From a virus: a stretch of 30,220 nt of DNA. Position numbers and translations under genes: made by a program. Position 1 is the first letter of the stretch. Each line of letters starts with the position of its first letter. This document shows, one piece after another, positions 15,800 through 23,401 of the stretch. Below the pieces are notes generated by a model that saw only the letters and a program-made list of their open reading frames with translations, made no database searches and had not been told where the DNA came from. The stretch covers positions 1-30,220 of IMG/VR virus record IMGVR_UViG_3300047564_005672; one strand, given 5' to 3'.

Positions 15800-18169
15800 A
15801 TGGCAAAGTTTCTAAGCGGCAGAGAACCATATTTTAGAGTTGGTATTGAGTCTACAACTGAAGACTTGACCAGTTTTTCAGTCGTTGGAAATTCTTATTT
15901 CACTGGAATTTTAACAGCTTCAGTCTTTTCTGGTGATGGAAGTCAACTGACAGGAATTATTGCAACTGGACAAGGTATTGTAGTTACTAATAATAATAAT
16001 AACGTTGGTGTTACTTCAATATTAAATTTTGGACAGGGTATTGATGTAAGTTCAGTTTCTGCCGGTATTGTTACGATTACAACGGTTTATTCACCAGTAG
16101 CAGGGATTGCGTCTTATTCTGATGTTGCTGGTATTGCAACCTATGCTATTAGTTCTGGAGTAGCAACGTATTCCGAGTATTCAGGATTCTCCACATATTC
16201 TGCATTATCCGGAATAGCGACTTATGCCGAATCTTCCGGAATAGCAACATATTCTGCTTTTAGTGGTATTGCAACTTATGCCGCTAATTCTGGGATAGCA
16301 ACTTATTCAAGTATTGCAGGAATAGCATCTTACTCAGAATTATCAGGAATCGCAACATATGCCACTAATTCTGGAGTAGCAACGTATGCCACTAATTCTG
16401 GAATATCGACATATTCAGTTCTTGCCGGTATTGCAACCTATGCCGAAGTTTCTGGAGTCTCAACTGTCTCCGGATATGCTGATTTTTCAAATTACTCTAA
16501 TTCTTCTGGTATATCATCATACTCGGAATTATCGGGAATTTCTACAAATGTAATCGGTGGTATTGCATCCGTTACTAGATTAAATGTATCTGGTATTACG
16601 ACTCTTGGAGTTGTAACGGCAACTCAAATTCTTGCCGGAATAATTACTGCAACAAACTTTATTGGTGTTGGTTCTGGTCTTACTGGAGTTATTGGAGTAT
16701 CAACTCAGTGGATTACAACATCTGCAGGAATTCATACATTATCTAATGTTGGTATAGGGACGACTAGACCATTATATAATTTGCACGTTAATGGTGAGGT
16801 TGTAGTTTCTGGAGGAACCTCTACAACTCAGCATATTAAGATTAAGGCATATGAGCAAGATGGTGGAGCACTAAGTTTTGAAGGTTCCTCTGGACAGTTA
16901 CTTTCAGTCTCAAATAATTTAACCGGAACTATCTTTGGAATTAATAATATTGTTGGTGTTCCAATTATTGAAGCAAATTCAAATGGAACAATTTCTCTTG
17001 CAGAAAGTGGTGGTAATGTTGGAGTAGGAACAACTCTACCGACATCAAGACTATTTGTTGTAGGTGATGGATTCTACACAGGTGTTGTAACTGCGACTAG
17101 ATTTATCGGTGATGGTAGTCAAATAACTGGAATTTCTGCCGGTATTGCAACTTATGCTGCTGTTGCCGGTATCGCAACTTATGCATCTAGTGCTGGTATT
17201 GCCACTTATGCATCTAGTTCTGGTATTGCAACCTATGCTGATGTTGCTGGTATTACTACTTATGCTTTAACAGCAGGAATTGCTACTTATGCTTCAATAT
17301 CTGGAATAGCAACTTATGCACAAGTAGCTGGTATTGCAACTTACTCTGAGACTTCTGGAATATCAACTTATGCTTCTTCTGCCGGTATTGCCACGTATGC
17401 TGATGTTGCTGGTATTGCCACTTATGCACAAGTATCTGGTATTGCTACTTATGCATCTAGTGCCGGTATTGCTACTTATGCAGAATCTTCTGGTATTGCC
17501 ACTTACTCAAGTCTTTCTGGAATTTCAACAAATGTAATTGGTGGAATTGCTAATCTAACAAATTTAAATGTAACTGGGATATCTACACTCGGGGATGTAA
17601 TAGTAAATGAACTTGTATCTACTGGAATTGTAACTGCATTTAAATTTGTTGGAGATGGTTCTTTACTTACCAACGTTATTCCTTCATCATCTTCTGGCAT
17701 TAGTATCAGTAATAATGATGAAAATGTTGGTGTTGCTCTTACAATTAATTTTGGAAGATACTTGAGTGTAAGTCCTGCTTCTGCGGGTATTGTTACAGTT
17801 ACGGCACCATCATCAATACCAACAGGAATTTCTAAAAATTCATCATCATACATTGCGACAGAAGGTCAAACCATCTTCTTAAGTGAATATGTAGTTGGAA
17901 GCATTGATGTATTTTTGAATGGAAGTCATCTTACTGAGGATGAATACACCGCAGATAATGGAACTTCTATTGTACTAAATGAAAGTGCATCGGAAGATGA
18001 TTTACTTGAAATTGTATCAAGTCAGATTTTATTCATTCCTTTTGGGGATTATGGAGATTTCAGTCCAGTTATTACTGACCCATTTGGTATTCCAATTTCA
18101 CCGGCATTTGATGCATTAACTGACCCACCAGCAACGGTGGCTATAAATGATTTAGGCACACTTTCTTAA
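15800..18169 (+). CDS. Tail fibre protein built mainly of 9-residue GIATYA repeats
   Basis: The 789-residue protein begins 4 bases after the previous stop. The N-terminus (MAKFLSGREPYFRVGI) is unlike that of the other fibres and may be its attachment site. It contains four GDGSGLTGI-type boxes, two long arrays of nonapeptide repeats (residues about 101-252 and 447-581), and IHTLSNVGIGTT units between them. Near the C-terminus (about residue 680 on) is a module widespread in cyanophage fibres: a GQTIFLSEYVVGSIDVFLNG segment, then GTSIVLNESASEDDLLEIVS. It ends in a unique DPFGIPISPAFDAL segment. The regular repeats with no catalytic motif suggest a long trimeric shaft. No Shine-Dalgarno of note precedes the ATG. 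Confidence 0.75.
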   Translation: MAKFLSGREPYFRVGIESTTEDLTSFSVVGNSYFTGILTASVFSGDGSQLTGIIATGQGIVVTNNNNNVGVTSILNFGQGIDVSSVSAGIVTITTVYSPVAGIASYSDVAGIATYAISSGVATYSEYSGFSTYSALSGIATYAESSGIATYSAFSGIATYAANSGIATYSSIAGIASYSELSGIATYATNSGVATYATNSGISTYSVLAGIATYAEVSGVSTVSGYADFSNYSNSSGISSYSELSGISTNVIGGIASVTRLNVSGITTLGVVTATQILAGIITATNFIGVGSGLTGVIGVSTQWITTSAGIHTLSNVGIGTTRPLYNLHVNGEVVVSGGTSTTQHIKIKAYEQDGGALSFEGSSGQLLSVSNNLTGTIFGINNIVGVPIIEANSNGTISLAESGGNVGVGTTLPTSRLFVVGDGFYTGVVTATRFIGDGSQITGISAGIATYAAVAGIATYASSAGIATYASSSGIATYADVAGITTYALTAGIATYASISGIATYAQVAGIATYSETSGISTYASSAGIATYADVAGIATYAQVSGIATYASSAGIATYAESSGIATYSSLSGISTNVIGGIANLTNLNVTGISTLGDVIVNELVSTGIVTAFKFVGDGSLLTNVIPSSSSGISISNNDENVGVALTINFGRYLSVSPASAGIVTVTAPSSIPTGISKNSSSYIATEGQTIFLSEYVVGSIDVFLNGSHLTEDEYTADNGTSIVLNESASEDDLLEIVSSQILFIPFGDYGDFSPVITDPFGIPISPAFDALTDPPATVAINDLGTLS
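16100..16555 (+). repeat. 27-bp / 9-residue GIATYA repeat array 1 of the 789-residue fibre
   Basis: About sixteen nonapeptide units follow one another in frame, such as AGIASYSDV, SGIATYAES and SGIATYATN. One irregular stretch occurs at SGVSTVSGYADFSNYSNS. Units vary mainly at positions 7-9, and the last is SGISTNVIG. Confidence 0.92.
17138..17542 (+). repeat. 27-bp / 9-residue GIATYA repeat array 2 of the 789-residue fibre
   Basis: Fifteen units fill exactly 405 bases with no insertion. Positions 1-6 are nearly fixed as A/S-G-I-A-T-Y, and 7-9 vary (AAV, ASS, ADV, AQV, AES). Both arrays in this gene end with the same SGISTNVIGG unit, which is followed by a threonine/asparagine-rich linker. 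Confidence 0.93.
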
Positions 18170-18177
18170 AATAAATA
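18170..18177 (+). promoter_or_regulatory. Candidate T4-type late promoter box (AATAAATA)
   Basis: AATAAATA lies in the 22-base gap before the LamG fibre gene, 14 bases from its ATG. The 15 bases ATAAATAACTAAAAA are repeated exactly in the gap before the 644-residue fibre gene. A second near match (TATAAATG) sits at 18142-18149 inside the preceding gene. The promoter role is inferred from the T4 late consensus TATAAATA. Confidence 0.45.
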
Positions 18178-18191
18178 ACTAAAAAATAGAT

Positions 18192-21100
18192 ATGGCAGGC
18201 AAGAGTCGTCAATCCGCAAATCTAACTTCTAAGAACAACATCTTTGTAGATGCGGTTGCCGATAATACTGGAATAGGAAGCGCAAGTCCCAAAAGTAAAC
18301 TAGACGTTGTTGGTAGTGCAAGAATTTCCGGCATTCTAACCGTAGGAATATCTTCGTCTGTTACAATTGATGGCAATACAGGAATCGTAAGTGCCACTAA
18401 ATTATATGCTGCCGGTATTGACGTAGCATCCTTTATTGCCGGTGCAGGTTATGCAAATACTTCGGGTATTGCAACTTATGCCGTTAGTTCAGGTATTGCA
18501 ACTTATGCATCTTCTAGTGGAATATCAACGATATCATCAGGATTAACAACAACAGTAAGTGTTAATACGAGTGGAATTATAACTGCATCGTCTCTTGTTG
18601 GTAGTGGTTCTAGTATTACTGGAATCTTCATCAACCAGTTAGAAGATGTAGATATTATAGAAGGAACTATTAGCGATGGTCGTGCTTTAATTAATGTAAA
18701 TGGTAAGTGGAAAACAGGTCCTGTTATTGGGGGATATGAATATTTTTCGGGTAATGATCCGTATATTGGCAATGTAAGTATTGCTTTACCTTATGACACA
18801 GATTTCTTAGATAAAAGTGGTAATTTTGATCAAATTAGTTCTATATTAGTTGTAACACAAAGTGGTACACCTGGCATTACTACGAGCATTAAAAAATATG
18901 GAGCAGGTGCTTTATCTTTAAATGGTACTAGTTATTTAACTTATACTACATTAACCAATCAATCAGACTTTAATATTGGAACTGGCGATTTCACATTTGA
19001 ATTATGGGCTAGAGATACTAAAGGTTTTAGTGCTCGTGGTCTTTGCCTTTTCCACGGTATTGAAATAATAGTCGATGCTGGAAATAATCTTAGTATAAGA
19101 CTAGGTAGCACTAGCTTTAGCGTCAGTAGTACCTTCTTTAACATTATTAATAATTGGGTATATATTGCCATAACTAGAGAAAGTGGTACGGTAAGATTTT
19201 TTACTGATGGAGTATTGCGTAGTACACATACAGGAAATACTTCAAACCTATCGTATGGTACCGGGTGGATTGGGAGGGCTAATCCAGCTTCTCCTTATAA
19301 CTGGACAGGACAAATTGATGACATTCGTTATACAAAGGGAATTGCCAGATATACTTCTACTTTTTCGCCTCCATCTGCAGCTATTCTAGGAGATTATATT
19401 TCTCTTCCATATTCTATTAATAATTTAGATGATGTTGATACATCTAGCAATGCACCAGTTACTGGACAATCACTTGTTTGGAATCAATCTACTAGTAAAT
19501 GGGAGCCAGGATATACTGGTCTAACGACAACTACAAGTGTCAATACAACGGGTATTATAACAGCATCATCATTTGTAGGTATTGGTTCTGGTCTTACTGG
19601 AGTTATTGGTGTATCGACTCAGTGGATTACAACATCTGCAGGAATTCATACTTTATCGAATGTTGGCATTGGAACTACAAATCCAACATCAAAACTTGAT
19701 GTTCGTGGTGATGTTATTATTTCTGGTATTATAACGGCATCATCATTCGTTGGTAACTTAACTGGAACGGCAACAACTGCTACCACATTAACAAATGATG
19801 CTAGTGTTAATACTAGTGGTATCGTAACTGCAACAAAGTTTGTTGGAGATGGTTCTGGATTAAGTGGTATTGTTGCTGCCGGTAGTGGTGGAATATCACT
19901 TCAAAACGATAGTAACCCTGTAGGAACTGCTGGAACTATTAATTTTGATAATAATTTTGACCTTGAAATCTCCGGAGGAATTGCAACAGTTACCTTATTA
20001 ACTGCTCCAGGACTTACATCAACCGCAAGTGTCAATACAACCGGTATTATAACTGCATCTAACTTTAGTGGAACTTTTGCGGGAAATTTTGTTGGTAGTG
20101 GTTCTAGTCTGACTGGAGTTATTGGTCTATCAACTCAATGGATTACTACATCTGCAGGAATTCATACACTATCTAAGGTTGGAATAGGAACCACCAATCC
20201 AATATCAACACTAGAGGTTTTTGGAAATGTTAATGTTGCCGGAACTTCTGGTCAATTGTTCTCGGTAGTTGATAATCTATCAACGGGTAGTATTTTTAGT
20301 GTTAATGATATTAGTGGTATTCCAAGTATTGATGTAAATGCCGATGGAACTATTCAACTAGCTCCGTTTAATGGTAATGTTGGTGTAGGAACGACAAGAC
20401 CAAGAGCAAGAGTTGACGTAATAGGAACATTATGGGCATCTAATATTTCAGTAGGAGTTATAACGGCAACCACATTTTCTGGAAATCTTGTAACTCTTGT
20501 GAATGGTAGAACGGGTATTGTTTCAATAGGAATAGTCAGTATGACTGACTTCCTATATCAACCACAAGGAGTTGTAACACTTACTGATAGATGGGATTCT
20601 TATAATGCAATCAACTCCAGTGGTGGGTGGGACTTATCATCGGCTAATTCATTAACAATTGTTAGATTAAACTGGGTTCCTTCATCTTCTCAAAATGGAA
20701 CTAGTGGATCTACTTGGAGAACTAATTTCTTAGACAAAGTTAAGGCAGGAGATTTAGTTCAGTGGAGTAAAGATGGAATTACTTGGAACTCTTTTATTCA
20801 ACCTTTTGATTCTGTAAATACTGGATCTAATAGTGTTGGATTTTATCCCGGTTCTTCAGTTCCAACTGGTGGGTCAATGTATGTCCGATACATTACTACC
20901 AAAGCAGTGGGAGTTCAACCTCTCCAAAACGGCCAAATTTTACAATACGATTCTGCTTATACTAAATGGATGCCATTTGGACCGTATGCAAATTGGGAAT
21001 CAACGTCCGTAGGAATTAATACTTTAAGAAATGTTGGTATTGGAACCACAAATCCAACTTCAAGACTGACAATAGAAGGTGGGGGAATCAATGTTAGAAC

Positions 21101-22106
21101 CACTACAAGTAATTCTTTTTTAGTTTTAGATGCTGGAATAGGACCTGCAGCTGGAAATCAAGTATCTTTTATTGATTTTAAATTTAATGGAGATCTTAAA
21201 GGAAATATTGCTATTAATGAATCATTTTCTACAACACCTTTAGAAATAAACTCTGCAGTATCAAATGACGTCATAATTTCATCTGGCGGTGGAAGAGTTG
21301 GTATAGGAACGACAAATCCATCATCAAGACTAACAGTTAGTGGTGGTATACTAGTTTCTGGTGTAGTAACAGCATCATCATTTATTGGAACTACATTTAT
21401 TGGCAACCTAACAGGAACCGCAACGACTGCCAATACACTCACAAGTGATGCCAGTGTTAATACTAGTGGTGTCGTAACCGCAACAAAGTTTGTTGGAGAT
21501 GGTTCTGGTCTTACTGGAATTGTTGCAACAAGTGGTGGTGGGGTTTTTATACAAAATGATAACATTAATATTGGTGCGGCATCAACAATTAATTTTACAA
21601 GCAACTTTACTGTTGAATCTACTGCAGGAATTGTAACTGTCGGTATTAATACTGCAAGCACGATAACCGCAGCAGCATTTATTGGTGATGGTTCTGGTCT
21701 TACAAATGTGAGTGGTGCCGGTGGAGCATCCTCTAGAACCACTGTTTCTGGAATTACTACGGTATTAGTGGTAAATGGAATTGGAAATACTGAAATATCC
21801 GGATTTAAGACTTATGGACTACTCAAAGTTGGTGTATCCAGTGCATCTTGGGTACGCCTATATACTGATAGTGTTTCAAGATCTAATGATGCATCTAGAT
21901 CAATTGAAGTAGACCCAATTACTGGAAGTGGGGTGATTGCAGAAGTCGCAACAAGTGGAATTTCTACTGTGAAAATGACTCCCTTTATTATTGGATTTAA
22001 TGATGATAATCCAGTTACCAATACAATCTATGTGTCAGTCAAGAATTTGTCAGGAATATCAACCAGTATTTCAGTTAACTTAACAATTTTAAAAATGGAG
22101 GAATAA
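18192..22106 (+). CDS. Tail fibre with LamG-like lectin domain
   Basis: The 1304-residue protein opens with MAGKSRQSANLTSKNNIFVD, a likely attachment segment. A short GIATYA stretch follows, then a LamG/concanavalin-like domain at residues about 196-400. That domain's signatures include FNIGTGDFTFELWARDT, NWVYIAITRESGTVRFFTDG and IDDIRYTKGIARYTSTFSPP. Three STQWITTSAGIHTLS-type and related units with VGIGTTNP follow. Residues about 790-927 form an unrecognised Trp-rich insert. The last 120 residues match a module common at the ends of cyanophage virion proteins (WVRLYTDSVSRSNDASRSIEVDP, then MTPFIIGFNDDNPVTNTIYV). LamG-like folds often bind carbohydrate, so glycan binding at the cell surface is a reasonable inference, not shown. 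It ends with a GGAGG that serves the next gene. Confidence 0.78.
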   Translation: MAGKSRQSANLTSKNNIFVDAVADNTGIGSASPKSKLDVVGSARISGILTVGISSSVTIDGNTGIVSATKLYAAGIDVASFIAGAGYANTSGIATYAVSSGIATYASSSGISTISSGLTTTVSVNTSGIITASSLVGSGSSITGIFINQLEDVDIIEGTISDGRALINVNGKWKTGPVIGGYEYFSGNDPYIGNVSIALPYDTDFLDKSGNFDQISSILVVTQSGTPGITTSIKKYGAGALSLNGTSYLTYTTLTNQSDFNIGTGDFTFELWARDTKGFSARGLCLFHGIEIIVDAGNNLSIRLGSTSFSVSSTFFNIINNWVYIAITRESGTVRFFTDGVLRSTHTGNTSNLSYGTGWIGRANPASPYNWTGQIDDIRYTKGIARYTSTFSPPSAAILGDYISLPYSINNLDDVDTSSNAPVTGQSLVWNQSTSKWEPGYTGLTTTTSVNTTGIITASSFVGIGSGLTGVIGVSTQWITTSAGIHTLSNVGIGTTNPTSKLDVRGDVIISGIITASSFVGNLTGTATTATTLTNDASVNTSGIVTATKFVGDGSGLSGIVAAGSGGISLQNDSNPVGTAGTINFDNNFDLEISGGIATVTLLTAPGLTSTASVNTTGIITASNFSGTFAGNFVGSGSSLTGVIGLSTQWITTSAGIHTLSKVGIGTTNPISTLEVFGNVNVAGTSGQLFSVVDNLSTGSIFSVNDISGIPSIDVNADGTIQLAPFNGNVGVGTTRPRARVDVIGTLWASNISVGVITATTFSGNLVTLVNGRTGIVSIGIVSMTDFLYQPQGVVTLTDRWDSYNAINSSGGWDLSSANSLTIVRLNWVPSSSQNGTSGSTWRTNFLDKVKAGDLVQWSKDGITWNSFIQPFDSVNTGSNSVGFYPGSSVPTGGSMYVRYITTKAVGVQPLQNGQILQYDSAYTKWMPFGPYANWESTSVGINTLRNVGIGTTNPTSRLTIEGGGINVRTTTSNSFLVLDAGIGPAAGNQVSFIDFKFNGDLKGNIAINESFSTTPLEINSAVSNDVIISSGGGRVGIGTTNPSSRLTVSGGILVSGVVTASSFIGTTFIGNLTGTATTANTLTSDASVNTSGVVTATKFVGDGSGLTGIVATSGGGVFIQNDNINIGAASTINFTSNFTVESTAGIVTVGINTASTITAAAFIGDGSGLTNVSGAGGASSRTTVSGITTVLVVNGIGNTEISGFKTYGLLKVGVSSASWVRLYTDSVSRSNDASRSIEVDPITGSGVIAEVATSGISTVKMTPFIIGFNDDNPVTNTIYVSVKNLSGISTSISVNLTILKMEE
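18778..19389 (+). other. LamG-like (concanavalin-type) domain A
   Basis: It encodes the LamG_3-type pattern: a GALSLNGTSYLTY strand, FTFELWARDT, WVYIAITRESGTVRFFTDGVL, IGRANP, then the closing IDDIRYTKGIARYT. It sits between a GIATYA/ISSGLTT linker and a STQWITTSAGIHTL unit. Confidence 0.85.
22097..22101 (+). promoter_or_regulatory. Shine-Dalgarno GGAGG
   Basis: GGAGG overlaps the last codons of the LamG fibre and lies 6 bases before the ATG at 22108, fixing that start. Confidence 0.8.
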
Positions 22107-22107
22107 T

Positions 22108-23154
22108 ATGGCAGTAACTAAACAAACATATACATTAACCCCAACTTGGACTGCTGCTCAACACGCAGACTTAGTTCGTGATGCTTTTATTGGTGCCGGT
22201 TTGATGACTAATTGGTATGATAGTTTTCTATCTGGCACTATGGAAAATAGAATTCTTGAAGTTCAATATGATCCATCAAAGACTTATGGAAGAACTTATT
22301 ATTGGTTTATATTCACTGGTGGTTCTATGTATCTTGCAGTTGCCACCGGATGGAATGCCATAACTCACGTTCCCACAGGAACTCAGTATCTTGATTATTA
22401 TACTGCAACGACTAATGCGATAACTGGTCATAGAATAATGTATACTTGGACAACCACAACAAATTTAGTCATTACCAGATATACAAGCAACACTGATTCA
22501 ACATTTAGTTGGTTCGTAATTCGAAATGGAACTTCTAGTACATCTAATTTTCATATTTCGAGTGCTGCCGTAGGATCTAAATTATCAACTTGGTATGACT
22601 TAAATAAAGTATTTTTCCATCACTTTTTAATTGCATCCTTAGGCACTCTTACTTACAGTGGATATATAAGATTTATTCAATATATGGCATTAAGAAGATC
22701 ATATCATCCTTGGGGAATGACATTAAGAGGCGAAACCAATGATGATGATTACGGAATAGGAACTAACTTTGCCAGTTATACTGCTTATTCGGTATCAAAT
22801 TTTGGTGGAGTGGGAAATGTAAGTATTGCTGCTCCATCAAATATGCCTTCATCAGCTAGTTATGCCGTTGATGAATCAGTTCCAACATTTCTTCCAGTTG
22901 CATTTACTAATGTAAATCCGGCATTTGCAACTAATGTTACTCCAGTATTTACCGGAGCACAATATAGTTCATTCTTATTTGATTCTCTTCCAGAAGATTT
23001 TGGGTTATCAATGCACTATGCAAATAATACTATGGCAGTTCAAGATACTCTAGTTGTTTCTACTGGAGTTGAAGAATGGGAAATGATTAATGTTTCAAAT
23101 AATGCAACAATTGGTTCTGGAGCTTCTCCAATGTTCTTGGCAAGGATTGTTTGA
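22108..23154 (+). CDS. Probable virion protein of unknown fold, aromatic-rich
   Basis: The 348-residue protein begins one base after the previous stop with a strong GGAGG site. It has none of the fibre repeats of its neighbours. The N-terminus (TLTPTWTAAQHADLVRDAFIGAGLMTNWYDSF) looks helical. A Tyr/Trp-rich central part follows (GRTYYWFIFTGGSMYLAVATGW, HRIMYTWTTTTN, WFVIRNG), and then a Ser/Asn/Thr-rich C-terminus that ends FLARIV. There is no signal peptide or obvious membrane helix. The exposed aromatics and the position between fibres make an adhesin or tip role attractive, but no family could be named with confidence. Confidence 0.55.
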   Translation: MAVTKQTYTLTPTWTAAQHADLVRDAFIGAGLMTNWYDSFLSGTMENRILEVQYDPSKTYGRTYYWFIFTGGSMYLAVATGWNAITHVPTGTQYLDYYTATTNAITGHRIMYTWTTTTNLVITRYTSNTDSTFSWFVIRNGTSSTSNFHISSAAVGSKLSTWYDLNKVFFHHFLIASLGTLTYSGYIRFIQYMALRRSYHPWGMTLRGETNDDDYGIGTNFASYTAYSVSNFGGVGNVSIAAPSNMPSSASYAVDESVPTFLPVAFTNVNPAFATNVTPVFTGAQYSSFLFDSLPEDFGLSMHYANNTMAVQDTLVVSTGVEEWEMINVSNNATIGSGASPMFLARIV

Positions 23155-23155
23155 T

Positions 23156-23377
23156 ATGGCATCATTTAATCAAAGTCCTTTAGGGCAAACTACGGTTGGT
23201 TTGGCATATTCTACACCAACCCTTGGCATTGGAACCATAAATCCCGCAACATTTCTTTCTATTTACGTTAAATTTAATTATGCTGGGTCAATTTTCTTAT
23301 CTCCAGACTCAACAATTGATAATATTGCACTGCCTTTAGATTTAAGACCTACTGTAGGTCTGCTCTATCCAAGATAA
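23156..23377 (+). CDS. Small hypothetical protein (73 residues)
   Basis: The start is taken as the ATG at 23156, one base after the previous stop. An in-frame ATG at 23090 would overlap the previous gene by 65 bases and is less likely. The protein begins MASFNQSPLGQTTVGLAYST and continues with a short beta-rich segment (ATFLSIYVKFNYAGSIFLSP, then LDLRPTVGLLYPR). It includes GIGTINPATF, echoing the VGIGTTNPT units of the fibres. The tight coupling to the 348-residue protein suggests the two act together, perhaps as a virion protein and its partner or chaperone. The function is unknown. Confidence 0.6.
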   Translation: MASFNQSPLGQTTVGLAYSTPTLGIGTINPATFLSIYVKFNYAGSIFLSPDSTIDNIALPLDLRPTVGLLYPR

Positions 23378-23385
23378 CATAAATA
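23378..23385 (+). promoter_or_regulatory. Candidate T4-type late promoter box (CATAAATA)
   Basis: CATAAATA fills the start of the 24-base gap before the 644-residue fibre, 16 bases from its ATG. It is part of the 15-base ATAAATAACTAAAAA string also found before the 1304-residue fibre gene. It matches the NATAAATA form of the T4-like late box. Confidence 0.5.
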
Positions 23386-23401
23386 ACTAAAAAGTATTAT
23401 A

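Noticed and set aside
16100-17542. Regular 27-bp repeats that could be mistaken for a CRISPR array
   Set aside because: Units are contiguous, in frame, without spacers, and encode a clean nonapeptide repeat in a long open reading frame.
21158-21742. Long antisense open frame of 194 residues
   Set aside because: It lies wholly within the LamG fibre gene and its translation mirrors the repeated fibre modules. Similar antisense frames occur over every repeat region. It is a shadow of the real gene.
23345-23361. Palindrome AGACCTAC-T-GTAGGTCT as a terminator
   Set aside because: It lies inside the end of the 73-residue gene, is too short a loop for a full stem, and has no following T-run.
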